Positions 50,864 through 62,398 are shown, counted from the stretch's first letter. The stretch: 64,000 nt of DNA from Nocardioides baculatus (GCF_016735675.1 NZ_JAERSG010000005.1:62001-126000), one strand, 5' to 3'. Notes: generated by a model from the letters alone, not told the origin. Numbers and translations: made by a program.

Positions 50864-50870
50864 TTTACTC
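50864..50870 (+). promoter_or_regulatory. TTTACTC element upstream of the first Tat-signal gene
   Basis: Matches the GTTACTC seen upstream of the two other Tat-signal genes at 53.9 and 56.7 kb. A GATAAT hexamer at 50890-50895 may be the -10. Confidence 0.35.
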
Positions 50871-50909
50871 TTGACTTCGATGAACCTTGGATAATTCTTC
50901 GATCTCGGG

Positions 50910-51647
50910 ATGTGGAGAGTGAACGACGTCGGTATCTCGGAGCGCGCAGCCACCCGTCGCACGGTCGTGCGAGGCGCAGCCTGGACCCTCCCGGTGGTGG
51001 CGGCAGCCACGGCCGCTCCCGCCTTCGCGGCTTCCGCCTGTCCGAACAGGACCGCCCTGCTCCCGGTGACGTGGTCGGCGACCTCGACCACGACCAGCCA
51101 GAGCGGGACCACGACCACCGGAGCGACGGTCACCGTCAGTGCTGCCTACACGCAGGCGGGTGCCGCTCCGGGCTCCTTGGGGACGAACAACCTCAGCGCG
51201 CAGACCGCAGCCAGCACCCGCGACTCCTTCGCCATCGTCAACAACTCGCCGGCGACCCTCCTCGGCGACCCGGCGACCAACTTCCAGACGGTGACGTTCA
51301 CCTTCCTGCAGCCCGTCTACGGACTGACGTTCTCGATCGACGACATCGACCGGGGTACGGGCTACTGGGACTACGTGAGCCTGACCGCCACTCCGAGCCA
51401 GACGCCGTCGGCCGGCTACGGCAACCCGACGACGATCACGGGCGCCGGGACCGATACGAGTCCCTGGCGCACCACAGTGACCACGGGGGGTGACAACCTT
51501 GCGTCGCAGTCCGTCGCCGTGACGTACGCGAACGGCGCCGTCGGCGTCACCCAGGTGCGACTCAAGTTCTGGTCGACCACCCAGACCGCGACGTCGGCAA
51601 TACACCTCCTGCGACTGAGGCAGATGTCGTTCCGCACCTGCGCCTGA
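50910..51647 (+). CDS. Tat-signal exported protein, paralogue group A
   Basis: A 245-residue exported protein of unknown function. Twin arginines at 16-17 (ATRRTVVRGAAW), hydrophobic core and APAFAAS cleavage at about residue 40. The mature part has a Thr/Ser-rich start, then FLQPVYGLTFSIDDIDRGTGYWDYVSLTATP and LKFWSTTQTATSAIHLLRLRQMSFRTC, suggesting an all-beta domain with a C-terminal Cys pairing with the N-terminal Cys. It is homologous to the exported protein at 56.7 kb (LVFTITDIDSSTDD in place of LTFSIDDIDRGTG). Start uncertain: ATG 50910 or GTG 50919. Confidence 0.7.
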   Translation: MWRVNDVGISERAATRRTVVRGAAWTLPVVAAATAAPAFAASACPNRTALLPVTWSATSTTTSQSGTTTTGATVTVSAAYTQAGAAPGSLGTNNLSAQTAASTRDSFAIVNNSPATLLGDPATNFQTVTFTFLQPVYGLTFSIDDIDRGTGYWDYVSLTATPSQTPSAGYGNPTTITGAGTDTSPWRTTVTTGGDNLASQSVAVTYANGAVGVTQVRLKFWSTTQTATSAIHLLRLRQMSFRTCA

Positions 51648-51727
51648 CAGCCCGCCGGCGCCGCACCCCCTTATCGTCCGACGCTCGCGCGGAATGGAGC
51701 GCGTGCCGACGGGGTTGTCGTCCTTCG

Positions 51728-53086
51728 ATGACCTCCCCAGCCGAAACCCGCCCTGACATCCCGGCCGCCGCCGACGCGCCCGACGACTCCCGACGCATCT
51801 CGATGCTGCTGGGCCTGCTGTTCGGCCTGGCGGGGATGGGGTCCTCGAGTGCTGCCGTGACGCTGCCGCTGCTCGGCCCGGACCTCGGCGTGAGCGCCGG
51901 GATCGCCGCGTGGACGATCAGCCTCTACGTGCTGATGCTCGCCGTGACCACGGCGCTCTACGGGCGGATCTCCGACCTCGTGGGAGTCCGGGCGCCGCTG
52001 CTGGCCGGGCTCGTGCTCATGTCGGTGGGCGCGCTCGTCGCGGCTCTCGCGCCGACCTTCGGGGTCCTGCTCGGCGCCCGGGTGCTCCAGGGTGCGGGCG
52101 CTGCGGCAGTCCCTACCCTGGGCGTCGCCATCCTGTCGGCGCGCTACACCGGCGAGGTCCGGGGGGTGGCGTTCGGCCGCCTGGCGGGAGTCGCGGCGGC
52201 GGTGAGCTGTCTCGGTCCCCTCATCGGTGGCCTGGTCGAGGCATCCTTCGGCTGGCGCGCGGTGATGGCTCTCCCCATCCTCGGCGCGCTCGTCATCCCG
52301 TTCCTCTGGCGCGCGCTGTCCACCGACGGCACGGGCGCACGACTCGACATCGTCGGCGCCGTGCTCGTCGCACTGACCGCTGCCGGGATAGTGCTGCTCG
52401 TGCAGTCGCCCTCGGGCGGCCTGGTCGTCGCCGCAGTCGGCGCCACGCTGCTCGTCCTCGGCGTCCCCGCCGTCCGCGCGACCGTACGCCGACGCCCCGA
52501 CGGGTTCCTGCCGGTGGAGGTGATCCGCAACGCGACCGTGGTGCGGAGCGCCGTCGCTGCCTCGGCCGTGCCGGCGTCGTGGTTCGCCATGCTCATCGCC
52601 CTCCCCGCCGTGCTGCTGTCCGACGGCTGGGAGGCGTGGCAGGTCGGCCTGGCGATGGTGCCGAGCGCCGTCGTCGCGCTCGCAGTCCCGCAGCTCACCG
52701 GCCCGCTGCTCAACCGCGTGGGGTCGGCGCGCGCCCTGGCCATCGCCGGCGTGGTCGCGTCGGTCGCGCTCGTCGTGGCGACGGTCGGCGCGTGGGCCAC
52801 GAGCGCACCGGTGCTGGTGGTCGGCATCGTCCTCGTCACCTTCGCCTTCGGCCTCGGTCAGCCGGCGTTGAGCGCGGTCGTCGGCGATGCGGTGCAGCCT
52901 GAGGTGCGTGGGGTGGCGCTCGGGGTGTCGACGCTGCTGTTCCTCATCGGCGGGAGCATCGGCTCCGCCGTCGTGGCCGGCATCAGCGGCCCCCTCGGCA
53001 TGCCTGCCGCGCTGCTGGTGCTCGCCGTGCTGCCGCTGCTCGGCCTCGTCGTGCTCAGGCCGACGCTGCGCCGCGACCCGAGCTGA
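51728..53086 (+). CDS. MFS transporter (drug/H+ antiporter-like)
   Basis: A 452-residue membrane transporter with about 12-14 helices. Motif A occurs as LYGRISDLVGVRAPLLAG, and motif C-like GLAGMGSSSAAVTLPLLGPDLG and QGAGAAAVPTLGVAIL follow, as in DHA2-type exporters. Substrate unknown, possibly multidrug or metabolites. It is not obviously part of the glycan locus. The convergent ParS-like gene begins 4 nt after its stop. Confidence 0.9.
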   Translation: MTSPAETRPDIPAAADAPDDSRRISMLLGLLFGLAGMGSSSAAVTLPLLGPDLGVSAGIAAWTISLYVLMLAVTTALYGRISDLVGVRAPLLAGLVLMSVGALVAALAPTFGVLLGARVLQGAGAAAVPTLGVAILSARYTGEVRGVAFGRLAGVAAAVSCLGPLIGGLVEASFGWRAVMALPILGALVIPFLWRALSTDGTGARLDIVGAVLVALTAAGIVLLVQSPSGGLVVAAVGATLLVLGVPAVRATVRRRPDGFLPVEVIRNATVVRSAVAASAVPASWFAMLIALPAVLLSDGWEAWQVGLAMVPSAVVALAVPQLTGPLLNRVGSARALAIAGVVASVALVVATVGAWATSAPVLVVGIVLVTFAFGLGQPALSAVVGDAVQPEVRGVALGVSTLLFLIGGSIGSAVVAGISGPLGMPAALLVLAVLPLLGLVVLRPTLRRDPS

Positions 53087-53089
53087 GGG

Positions 53090-53818
53090 TCAGGTCCGCG
53101 TCCGCTCGGCGAGCGCGACCGCCGCGCGCTCGACGACCGGCAGCTCCTCGGGGTCGCGCGCGGCCTCGTGCGGCACAGCCCCACCGAGAAGGGCAGCGGG
53201 CGAGGTGAGCCAGATCCAGGTCCGCCACGGGTCGGCCCCGGATGCCAGCAGTGTCTCGAGGACGACCAGGAGCTCGTCGCGCACCTGGCCCTCGGTGTCG
53301 AGCTGGAAGGTCGGGACGAGCGTGGCGCCGTCGTGGGGCACCAGCAGGCAGGCCCGCCGCTCCGCCGCCTTGTGCAGCGCGAACCGGGCGGCGTTCTCCG
53401 AGACCCCACGCCGACGCCCGACCTCGGCGTAGTCGACCCAGCCACCGTCGAGGAGCGCTGACCGCGCCCGGCTCTCCCGACGCAGCCGGACCAGCTCCAC
53501 CGGTACGGCGTGGGTCGGGTCGTCACCGACCGAGCGGAGCAGGGCGTCGAGCTCGGCAAGCCGCTCGTCGGACACGGGGTCGCCGGTTGCGGGGTCGCGC
53601 CACGTCACGCCCTCGGGGCCGCGGTCGTACGTCGGCAGGCCGGCCGTGGCCAGGTGGTCGGCCAGGCCGAGGCCCTCCAGCCATTCCGCCAGCTCGCTGC
53701 CGAGAGTGCGGGAGGCAGGAGAAGCGGGGGCATCGCGGGACTCGGGCACGGGAATCGACTGTACGGGACCCTGCCGACGAGCGGTTTCGCGCTGCTCTAG
53801 ACCACTAGCAGGTGTCAC
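53090..53818 (-). CDS. MbcA/ParS-like (DUF2384) protein with HTH, no toxin partner
   Basis: Up to 242 residues. A middle helix-turn-helix-like segment WVDYAEVGRRRGVSENAARFALHKAAERR is followed by the C-terminal GADPWRTWIWLTSPAALLGGAVPHEAARDPEELPVVERAA, close to the toxin-binding domain of MbcA/ParS antitoxins (W-L-x-x-P...L-G-x-x-P). No RES or other toxin gene is next to it, so it is either orphan or a regulator. The N-terminal about 90 residues are of unknown type. Start ambiguous: GTG 53818 or GTG 53749. A nested palindrome (53802-53828) covers the first start. Confidence 0.65.
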   Translation of the reverse strand: MTPASGLEQRETARRQGPVQSIPVPESRDAPASPASRTLGSELAEWLEGLGLADHLATAGLPTYDRGPEGVTWRDPATGDPVSDERLAELDALLRSVGDDPTHAVPVELVRLRRESRARSALLDGGWVDYAEVGRRRGVSENAARFALHKAAERRACLLVPHDGATLVPTFQLDTEGQVRDELLVVLETLLASGADPWRTWIWLTSPAALLGGAVPHEAARDPEELPVVERAAVALAERTRT

Positions 53819-53828
53819 CGTCTAGTGG
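53802..53828. promoter_or_regulatory. Nested palindrome CCACTAG...GGTG-T-CACC...CTAGTGG
   Basis: A 7-bp outer arm and 4-bp inner arm symmetrical about one base, with only the two-base pairs between them mismatched. It sits between the ParS-like gene and the second Tat-signal gene, fitting an autoregulatory operator. Confidence 0.5.
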
Positions 53829-53853
53829 CAATTCGGTGGCAAGCGGGGGTCTT

Positions 53854-53860
53854 GTTACTC
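53854..53860 (+). promoter_or_regulatory. GTTACTC element upstream of the second Tat-signal gene
   Basis: The same seven bases occur at 56674-56680, 56 nt before the third Tat-signal gene; here the distance to the ATG is 58 nt. Confidence 0.4.
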
Positions 53861-53918
53861 CCTAGTCTCGTCGAAGACTTAACCAATTCTCCTGTGGGGG
53901 AGATCAAGGGGAGAACCG

Positions 53919-54482
53919 ATGAGTACAACCATGTTTGCTGCCCGACCGACACGGCGCACCTTGGTGCGCGGAGCTGCCTGGAGCGTGCCTGTCGTCGCCC
54001 TCGCGGCCACGGCGCCCGCGTTCGCCGCGTCGACCGCATCGACCGATTTCACCGGCGTGGCCGGCACGGCGGAGAAGTGGAGCAACGGCAACGAGAAGCA
54101 CGTGTCGTGGGACCTGCAGCTCACCAATGGCCCGGTCGCCATCGACGAGATCCGGATCACCTTCACCTACAACCCGACCAGCACGGGGCCGTTCACGTCG
54201 TTCGAGATCTACGGCTACGCGGCGACCTCCGGTGCCCGCGACACGTCGTGGACCTATCCGGCGATCTCGACGCCGACCTCGACGCTCACGGCGACGCACC
54301 TGCCCGACATCGCGGCCAACTCGACCTACCGGCTCCACACCGACTTCGCCGGTGGTGACAACGCCGCCGGAACGGTCCAGGCGACGGCACAGATCAAGTA
54401 CGTCGGCTCGACGACGTTCGTCTCGCAGACGGTCGGTCCCATCACCTGGGATGCCGGAAAGCAGCACACCCACCCGGCCTGA
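53919..54482 (+). CDS. Tat-signal exported protein, group B
   Basis: A 187-residue exported protein with twin arginines at 12-13 (TRRTLVRGAAWSVPVVALA) and an APAFAAS cleavage region near 37. The mature domain, from about 40, is rich in Thr, Ser and aromatic residues (WDLQLTNGPVAIDEIRITFTYNP), typical of a beta-sandwich. There is no Cys pair. It shares only the signal region with the proteins at 50.9 and 56.7 kb. AGGGGAG lies 6 nt before the ATG. No function is known. Confidence 0.75.
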   Translation: MSTTMFAARPTRRTLVRGAAWSVPVVALAATAPAFAASTASTDFTGVAGTAEKWSNGNEKHVSWDLQLTNGPVAIDEIRITFTYNPTSTGPFTSFEIYGYAATSGARDTSWTYPAISTPTSTLTATHLPDIAANSTYRLHTDFAGGDNAAGTVQATAQIKYVGSTTFVSQTVGPITWDAGKQHTHPA

Positions 54483-54498
54483 TCGTCACCGCACAGGC

Positions 54499-54533
54499 AA
54501 CAGCCCGGCTCCGCATCGCGGAGCCGGGCTGTT
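54499..54533. terminator. Strong bidirectional terminator between convergent genes
   Basis: AACAGCCCGGCTCCG (54499-54513) and CGGAGCCGGGCTGTT (54519-54533) form a perfect 15-bp stem with a 5-nt loop. It sits between the exported-protein and typA stop codons. The ends provide A and T runs for both directions. Confidence 0.85.
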
Positions 54534-54553
54534 CCCGTGTCTGAGGTGCTGCG

Positions 54554-56449
<1,896 letters not shown>

Positions 56450-56663
56450 GCAGGGGCCTTCCGGGCGGTGACAGACGAGTGGCCACGAAGGCCGGGCGAC
56501 CAACACGGCCGCAGCGTCAAAGTCTAGTGCGACGCGCGCGAAACGCTGATTCCGCGAAACCACGGGTCGGCGCGCCCGGATGCCGACATGCAGTCCAGGC
56601 GCAACATGCGCGCTTCCCACGGAATCGGGCAATAACGGGAAGTTTCGGAACGATATATGGGGC

Positions 56664-56718
56664 GTAACTTGGTGTTACTCATGCGTAACCCGTGCATTCA
56701 TACGGTTGATCCATCAAC
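56664..56718 (+). promoter_or_regulatory. Two inverted repeats upstream of the third Tat-signal gene
   Basis: GTAAC-TTGGT-GTTAC at 56664-56678 and GTTGAT-CC-ATCAAC at 56705-56718, in the promoter-proximal part of the 287-nt gap. The first overlaps the GTTACTC element shared with the 53.9-kb gene. Both may be operators. Confidence 0.45.
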
Positions 56719-56736
56719 TGGATCCGGGGGGGGTCC

Positions 56737-57573
56737 ATGCTCAGACATAGGACGCCAGACATGACGCAGGACAGCGCCACCCTCAGCCCGGTGCGACCGA
56801 CACGACGGGTGGTCACTCGCACCGCCGTCTGGACCGTGCCGGTGATCGCGGCGGCGACGACCGCACCGGCCTACGCCGCGTCGCCGTGCAACCTGCGCGT
56901 GGGACAGGTCCTGGACTGGGACGGCTCCGCGGTCGCGTACACCAAGACGAGCGCGACGGAGGCGTACGCGGTCCTCGACCCGGACGCTGCGGGCCCGATC
57001 CCCGGCCTCCGTCTCGACGTCAAGGCGTCCTACGTGGGAAATATGGTCGCGGGCACGGAGGGCGGAGACACCAGCCAGACGATGACGCGCCAGGCCGCGG
57101 TGGGCGGTCTGAACGTGTCGGGGCTGGGCCTGATGCAGGCCACCACCTCGAGCGCGCCCAACACCCCTGCCGGGACAACCCGTGGTTACGGTGATCGCGG
57201 CACCTACACCTTCACCTTCTCGCGAGCCGTGTCCAACCTCGTGTTCACCATCACCGACATCGACTCCTCGACCGACGACTTCCGCGACGCCCTCATCATC
57301 AGCGGGGGCTACGTCGTGGAGAGCCAGGCGCCCGGGATCACGGCGATCACGAACAACAACAACCAGCCCGTCAACTGGTTCCAGGGAGCCGACGCCAACT
57401 TGCCGCAGGACGACACGGCTGGAAGCGGCGGCAACCTGCGCATCAAGTTCGCCGGACCGATCTCGACCTTCTCCATCACGTACTGGAACCGGCAGACTGC
57501 CTACGACCAGAACATCGACACGAATCAGCGGATCTTCGTCAGCGACATGACCTTCGACTACAGGCCCTGCTGA
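56737..57573 (+). CDS. Tat-signal exported protein, paralogue group A
   Basis: A 278-residue exported protein. Twin arginines at about 23-24 (PTRRVVTRTAVWTVPVIAAA) precede APAYAAS. The mature domain includes YTFTFSRAVSNLVFTITDIDSSTDDFRDALIISGG, which aligns with VTFTFLQPVYGLTFSIDDIDRGTGYWDYVSL of the 50.9-kb protein, and ends FVSDMTFDYRPC. Cysteines lie near both ends of the mature chain. ATG at 56737 has a G-run 3-4 nt upstream; ATG 56761 with AGGA 8 nt upstream is an alternative. No known function. Confidence 0.75.
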   Translation: MLRHRTPDMTQDSATLSPVRPTRRVVTRTAVWTVPVIAAATTAPAYAASPCNLRVGQVLDWDGSAVAYTKTSATEAYAVLDPDAAGPIPGLRLDVKASYVGNMVAGTEGGDTSQTMTRQAAVGGLNVSGLGLMQATTSSAPNTPAGTTRGYGDRGTYTFTFSRAVSNLVFTITDIDSSTDDFRDALIISGGYVVESQAPGITAITNNNNQPVNWFQGADANLPQDDTAGSGGNLRIKFAGPISTFSITYWNRQTAYDQNIDTNQRIFVSDMTFDYRPC

Positions 57574-57617
57574 TCCGACCCCTTCCCGGTGTCGGAGCCG
57601 CGGGGTAGACCTGTGCC

Positions 57618-58901
57618 ATGACGTCTCGGGACTCCACGCACTGCACCTTCATCCCGCCCTGGCTCGCCGAGCGGGTCGACGGCGCCGAGCGGGCCGCGCT
57701 CGACGACGCGCTGCGCACCCGCCGCGGCGTGGAGGCACGGTCCGCGCGCCGGACCGTCGTGCCGGGTGGTCCGGCCTGGACGGTCCACGACGCCGGCTCG
57801 ACGACGTCGCTGCCCGGCGAGGCGGTTCGCAGTGCCGGTGACCCCGAGTCCGGCGACGTCGCGGTCGACGAGGCCGCCGTCGGGATCGAGGAGACCCTTG
57901 CGATGTTCGCCGAGGTGCTCTCGCGCGACTCCCACGACGACGCCGGGGCGCCGGTGAGCCTGACCGTCCACTACGGCTCGCGCTACAACAACGCCTTCTG
58001 GGACGGCACCCAGCTGGTCTTCGGCGACGGCGACGGCCAGGTCTTCGAGCGCTTCACCAAGCCGGTCGACGTGCTGGCCCACGAGTTCTCCCACGCGGTC
58101 GTCGAGCACACCGCGGGGCTGGTCTACCAGGGCCAGTCCGGCGCGCTCAACGAGTCGGTGGCCGACGTCTTCGCCTCCTGCCTCAAGCAGCGGCTGCTCG
58201 GCCAGGCCGCCGCCGAGGGCGACTGGCTGATCGGGGAGGGCATCTTCACGCCGAAGGTCGCGGCGCGGGGGCTGCGCGACATGGCCGCTCCCGGCACCGC
58301 CTACGACGACCCCGAGCTCGGCACGGACCCGCAGGTCGGCCACATGGACGACTACATCGACACCACCGACGACAACGGGGGCGTCCACCTCAACTCCGGC
58401 ATCCCCAACAAGGCCTTCCAGCTCGCCGCCGTCGCGGTCGGCGGCACGGCGGTCGAGGGTGCCGGCCGGATCTGGTACGACGCGCTCGTCGGCGGCGACG
58501 TGGCCGAGGACGCCGACTTCGCAGCCTTCGCCGCCGCCACGGTCGCGGCCGCCGGGCAGCACGCCGGGGCCGTAAGCGAGGCGTGGGCGCAGGTGGGCGT
58601 CGAGCCCGCCACGGGGTCACCGGTGTCGACCGGGCCCGGCCGGCTCCGGGTCGAGCGCAGCGGCGGCTTCATCGGCCGCACCGAGACGGCCGAGGTCGAC
58701 CTCGACGACGACCTGCGCGGGCTGGTCGAGCAGGCGGCCCTGTCGACGGCCGGGACCGACGAGCCGCCGCGGCCCGACATGTACGTCTATACGTTCACCG
58801 TCGACGACGGCGAGCCCGTCCGGGTCCCGGAGCAGCGGCTGACTCCCGGCCAGGCCGAGCTGGCGCGGCGCGTGATCGACGTCGGCACGGCGCCGGCGTG
58901 A
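57618..58901 (+). CDS. Protealysin-like M4 metalloprotease fused to an emfourin-like inhibitor domain
   Basis: A 427-residue zinc endopeptidase. The N-terminus CTFIPPWLAERV resembles the short PPY-type propeptide of protealysin-type enzymes and there is no signal peptide. HEFSH at 155-159 and the third zinc ligand in ALNESVADVF (E179) form the active site; the His in GGVHLNSG is at 257. The residues from about 342 on (RLRVERSGGFIGRT...VDLDDDLRGLV...PDMYVYTFTV...RVPEQRLTP) resemble emfourin, the protein inhibitor usually encoded beside protealysin. A fused inhibitor is unusual and may self-control activity. Start at 57618; TAGACC lies 6 nt before it but lacks the final T. Confidence 0.82.
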   Translation: MTSRDSTHCTFIPPWLAERVDGAERAALDDALRTRRGVEARSARRTVVPGGPAWTVHDAGSTTSLPGEAVRSAGDPESGDVAVDEAAVGIEETLAMFAEVLSRDSHDDAGAPVSLTVHYGSRYNNAFWDGTQLVFGDGDGQVFERFTKPVDVLAHEFSHAVVEHTAGLVYQGQSGALNESVADVFASCLKQRLLGQAAAEGDWLIGEGIFTPKVAARGLRDMAAPGTAYDDPELGTDPQVGHMDDYIDTTDDNGGVHLNSGIPNKAFQLAAVAVGGTAVEGAGRIWYDALVGGDVAEDADFAAFAAATVAAAGQHAGAVSEAWAQVGVEPATGSPVSTGPGRLRVERSGGFIGRTETAEVDLDDDLRGLVEQAALSTAGTDEPPRPDMYVYTFTVDDGEPVRVPEQRLTPGQAELARRVIDVGTAPA

Positions 58902-59103
58902 GCCCTCTCCACCCCCTCGGGTGAAAGGCTCGCGCTCGGCTCGCAACACTCTGTCAAGGTCACTTTGACAAACTGTGAATCGGAGTTACTGTTCGCTGGC
59001 CGCGCGGGTCCTGTGGGTGGTCATCTGACCAGGGAGTGGTCCAGCGCGGCACACGCGAGACGGGCACGGTGCCCGCTCGACATCCGACAGGGGTTCTATC
59101 AGC
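58902..59103. other. Upstream region of the collagen-like gene (about 200 nt)
   Basis: Contains the candidate promoter and inverted repeat listed separately, plus a GTTACTG at 58985-58991 that resembles the GTTACTC upstream of two Tat-signal genes. No small gene is evident. Confidence 0.4.
58952..58992 (+). promoter_or_regulatory. Candidate promoter with an operator-like repeat over the -35
   Basis: TTGACA (58965-58970) and TACTGT (58987-58992), 16 nt apart. TGTCAA-N7-TTGACA is an inverted repeat (58952-58970) that includes the -35, so a repressor could block it. The long 5' leader (about 110 nt) sets this gene apart from the leaderless ones. Confidence 0.5.
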
Positions 59104-60033
59104 ATGCCCATTTTCAACTCGACGCACTCGCGCGGTGTCATCGTCCTGGCCGCTGCGGCCGTCCTCGCCGTCGGTGCCGGCTCCGGTGCCGTCGCCGGGT
59201 CCATGATCACCGGCAAGGACATCAAGAACCGGTCCATCGAGGCCCAGGACCTCGCGCCCGGTGCCGTGACCGCGAGCAAGGTGGAGAACGGCTCGATCAC
59301 GCTCAAGGACCTCAGCTCCGGCCTCAAGGCCGAGGTGGGCGCGGCGGGTGCCGACGGCGCCCCGGGTCCCAAGGGTCCGGAGGGGCCGCGCGGTCCTCAG
59401 GGTCCCAAGGGTGACGCCGGCTCGGTGACCTACTCCGGCGCCGACTGGAGCATCATCGACCGCAACGTCATCGGCAACGGCGACTCCTACCTCCGCTCGG
59501 GCCCGTCCGTCGGCGCCGACATCAAGCCGCCCATGGGCATCGGTTCCCTCGGGCTGCGCACGGGTTCGCCCGAGGACAAGGCGTCCTTCGGCAACCAGGT
59601 CGACTTCGCGGGTGACGCGCTCGCCTCGATCTCGACGGTGAGCTTCTGGGAGTTCACGACCGGCGAGAACCGCGCCAAGTACGTCGACAACGCCGCGAGC
59701 GTCTCGATGGAGATCAACCCGAACAAGTACGGCTCGGGCTACAGCACGCTCAACTACGTCGTCCGCAACCTGCCTGCCAACGCGTGGACCAAGGTCGAGA
59801 CCGGCGACGCCAGCTGGTACCTCACCGGTGCCGCCGGCACCGGCAGCGGCTGCAACCAGACCACCTACTGCACCCTCGAGCAGGTCAAGGCAGCCATGCC
59901 CGACGCCACGCTCTACACCGTGCAGGTCGGCAAGGGCCGCGACTACGCCTTCTCCGGCGCGATCGACGCCCTGCAGATCAACTCCACGACGTACGACTTC
60001 GAGCCGTTCGGCGTGGTCGAGACGACGGACTGA
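59104..60033 (+). CDS. Exported protein with a short collagen-like Gly-X-Y segment
   Basis: A 309-residue secreted or surface protein. Residues 1-32 form a signal sequence (GVIVLAAAAVLAVGAGSGAVAGS). A segment at 35-75 (IKNRSIEAQDLAPGAVTASKVENGSITLKDL) resembles repeats found before collagen-like stretches in actinobacterial proteins. Residues 82-106 (GADGAPGPKGPEGPRG...) make about eight Gly-X-Y triplets. A globular beta-rich C-terminal domain follows with one Cys pair (CNQTTYC). It likely trimerises and faces outside. Role unknown. Confidence 0.8.
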   Translation: MPIFNSTHSRGVIVLAAAAVLAVGAGSGAVAGSMITGKDIKNRSIEAQDLAPGAVTASKVENGSITLKDLSSGLKAEVGAAGADGAPGPKGPEGPRGPQGPKGDAGSVTYSGADWSIIDRNVIGNGDSYLRSGPSVGADIKPPMGIGSLGLRTGSPEDKASFGNQVDFAGDALASISTVSFWEFTTGENRAKYVDNAASVSMEINPNKYGSGYSTLNYVVRNLPANAWTKVETGDASWYLTGAAGTGSGCNQTTYCTLEQVKAAMPDATLYTVQVGKGRDYAFSGAIDALQINSTTYDFEPFGVVETTD

Positions 60034-60056
60034 CCGACGTCCGAGCTCTCCTCGGT

Positions 60057-60088
60057 ACGGCCCGTTGCGCTTCGGCGCGACGGGCCGT
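60057..60088 (+). terminator. Terminator with a UUCG tetraloop
   Basis: ACGGCCCGTTGCGC (60057-60070), TTCG loop, GCGCGACGGGCCGT (60075-60088): 14 pairs including one G-U. It ends the collagen-like gene. Confidence 0.85.
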
Positions 60089-60146
60089 CCGTGCGTCGTG
60101 GCGCATCGACCTCCTTGCGGGTGACCAAGGGTGTCCGGTCGGCCAG

Positions 60147-60152
60147 TAGGTT
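60147..60152 (+). promoter_or_regulatory. Leaderless-type -10 box of the topoisomerase IB gene (TAGGTT)
   Basis: TAGGTT, 7 nt, then ATG at 60160. Confidence 0.5.
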
Positions 60153-60159
60153 CGACCGC

Positions 60160-61155
60160 ATGCCCCGACTGCGGCGAACGTTCCCCGACCAGCCGGGCTG
60201 GACCCGACGCAGGTCGGGCAAGGGCTTCACCTACCTCGACGAGCAGGGGGGCCGCCTCGACGCCGAGCAGGTGCAGCGGTGCAAGGACCTCGTCATCCCG
60301 CCCGCCTGGCGCGACGTGTGGATCACGCCCCACGCCAATGGGCACCTCCAGGCCGTCGGCACCGACGACGCCGGTCGCAAGCAGTACCTCTACCACCCGC
60401 AGTGGCGGGCCAGCCGCGACGCCGCGAAGTTCGACCGGATCCTCGGCTTCGGCAAGGCGCTGTCGAAGGCGCGGGAGCGGGTGCTGACCGACATCGGCGC
60501 GGAGACCATGTCGCTCGAGCGTGCGTGCGCGGTCGCCGTACGCCTGCTCGACCTCGGCTACTTCCGCATCGGCAACGACGTCTACACCGACACCAACGGC
60601 TCCTTCGGCCTGACCACGATGCGCAAGGACCACGTCTCCAAGCACGGCGACTCGTTGCGGTTCTGCTTCGTCGGCAAGTCCGGCGTCGAGCACACCATCG
60701 ACATCGACGACAAGTCCGCCATTGAGGCGCTCCAGGTGATGCGCAAGCGGCGCGGCGGTGGTGACGAGCTCCTCGCGTGGAAGGACGGCAAGACCTGGCG
60801 CGACCTCGGCGCCAGCGACGTCAACGACTACATCCGCACGTGCTTCGGCATCGAGGCGACCGCCAAGGACTTCCGCACGTGGCACGCCACGGTCATCGCC
60901 GCGGCCGTGCTCGCCGACACCGACGAGAGCGGCGAGACCAAGGCCTCGCGCAAGCGTGCGGTCTCGGGGGCGATGAAGGAGGTCTCGGAGTTCCTCGGCA
61001 ACACCCCGACCCTGGCGCGGACGGCCTACGTCGACCCGCGGGTCGTGGAGGCCTACGAGCGCGGGCGCACCATCAAGGTGCGCGGGACGTACGACACCGA
61101 CGACGCGCGCCAGGCCGCCCTCGAGCGTGCCGTGCTCAAGCTGCTCGCTGCGTGA
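60160..61155 (+). CDS. DNA topoisomerase IB (poxvirus/bacterial type)
   Basis: A 331-residue enzyme that relaxes supercoils with a 3'-phosphotyrosyl intermediate. GFTYLDEQGGRLDAEQVQRCKDLVIPPAWRDVWI and QYLYHPQWRASRDAAKFDRI are the N-terminal region. The catalytic domain has the basic active-site residues (RIGNDVY, KDFRTWHATV) and the nucleophile tyrosine in NTPTLARTAYVDP (residue 290). At 331 residues it is normal size. The ATG at 60160 starts MPRLRRTFPDQ, 7 nt from a TAGGTT; a GTG-type frame at 60091 is rejected. Confidence 0.93.
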   Translation: MPRLRRTFPDQPGWTRRRSGKGFTYLDEQGGRLDAEQVQRCKDLVIPPAWRDVWITPHANGHLQAVGTDDAGRKQYLYHPQWRASRDAAKFDRILGFGKALSKARERVLTDIGAETMSLERACAVAVRLLDLGYFRIGNDVYTDTNGSFGLTTMRKDHVSKHGDSLRFCFVGKSGVEHTIDIDDKSAIEALQVMRKRRGGGDELLAWKDGKTWRDLGASDVNDYIRTCFGIEATAKDFRTWHATVIAAAVLADTDESGETKASRKRAVSGAMKEVSEFLGNTPTLARTAYVDPRVVEAYERGRTIKVRGTYDTDDARQAALERAVLKLLAA

Positions 61156-61173
61156 GCACGGCCCGCGAGGAGG

Positions 61174-62304
<1,131 letters not shown>

Positions 62305-62398
62305 TCACGTGCGATGAACGGCGGGCCCTGACGACGCTGTCAGATGAGTCCCTATCCTTTCATCCGCCGCCGGGACGTCTCGAAGGGGGACTCACACG

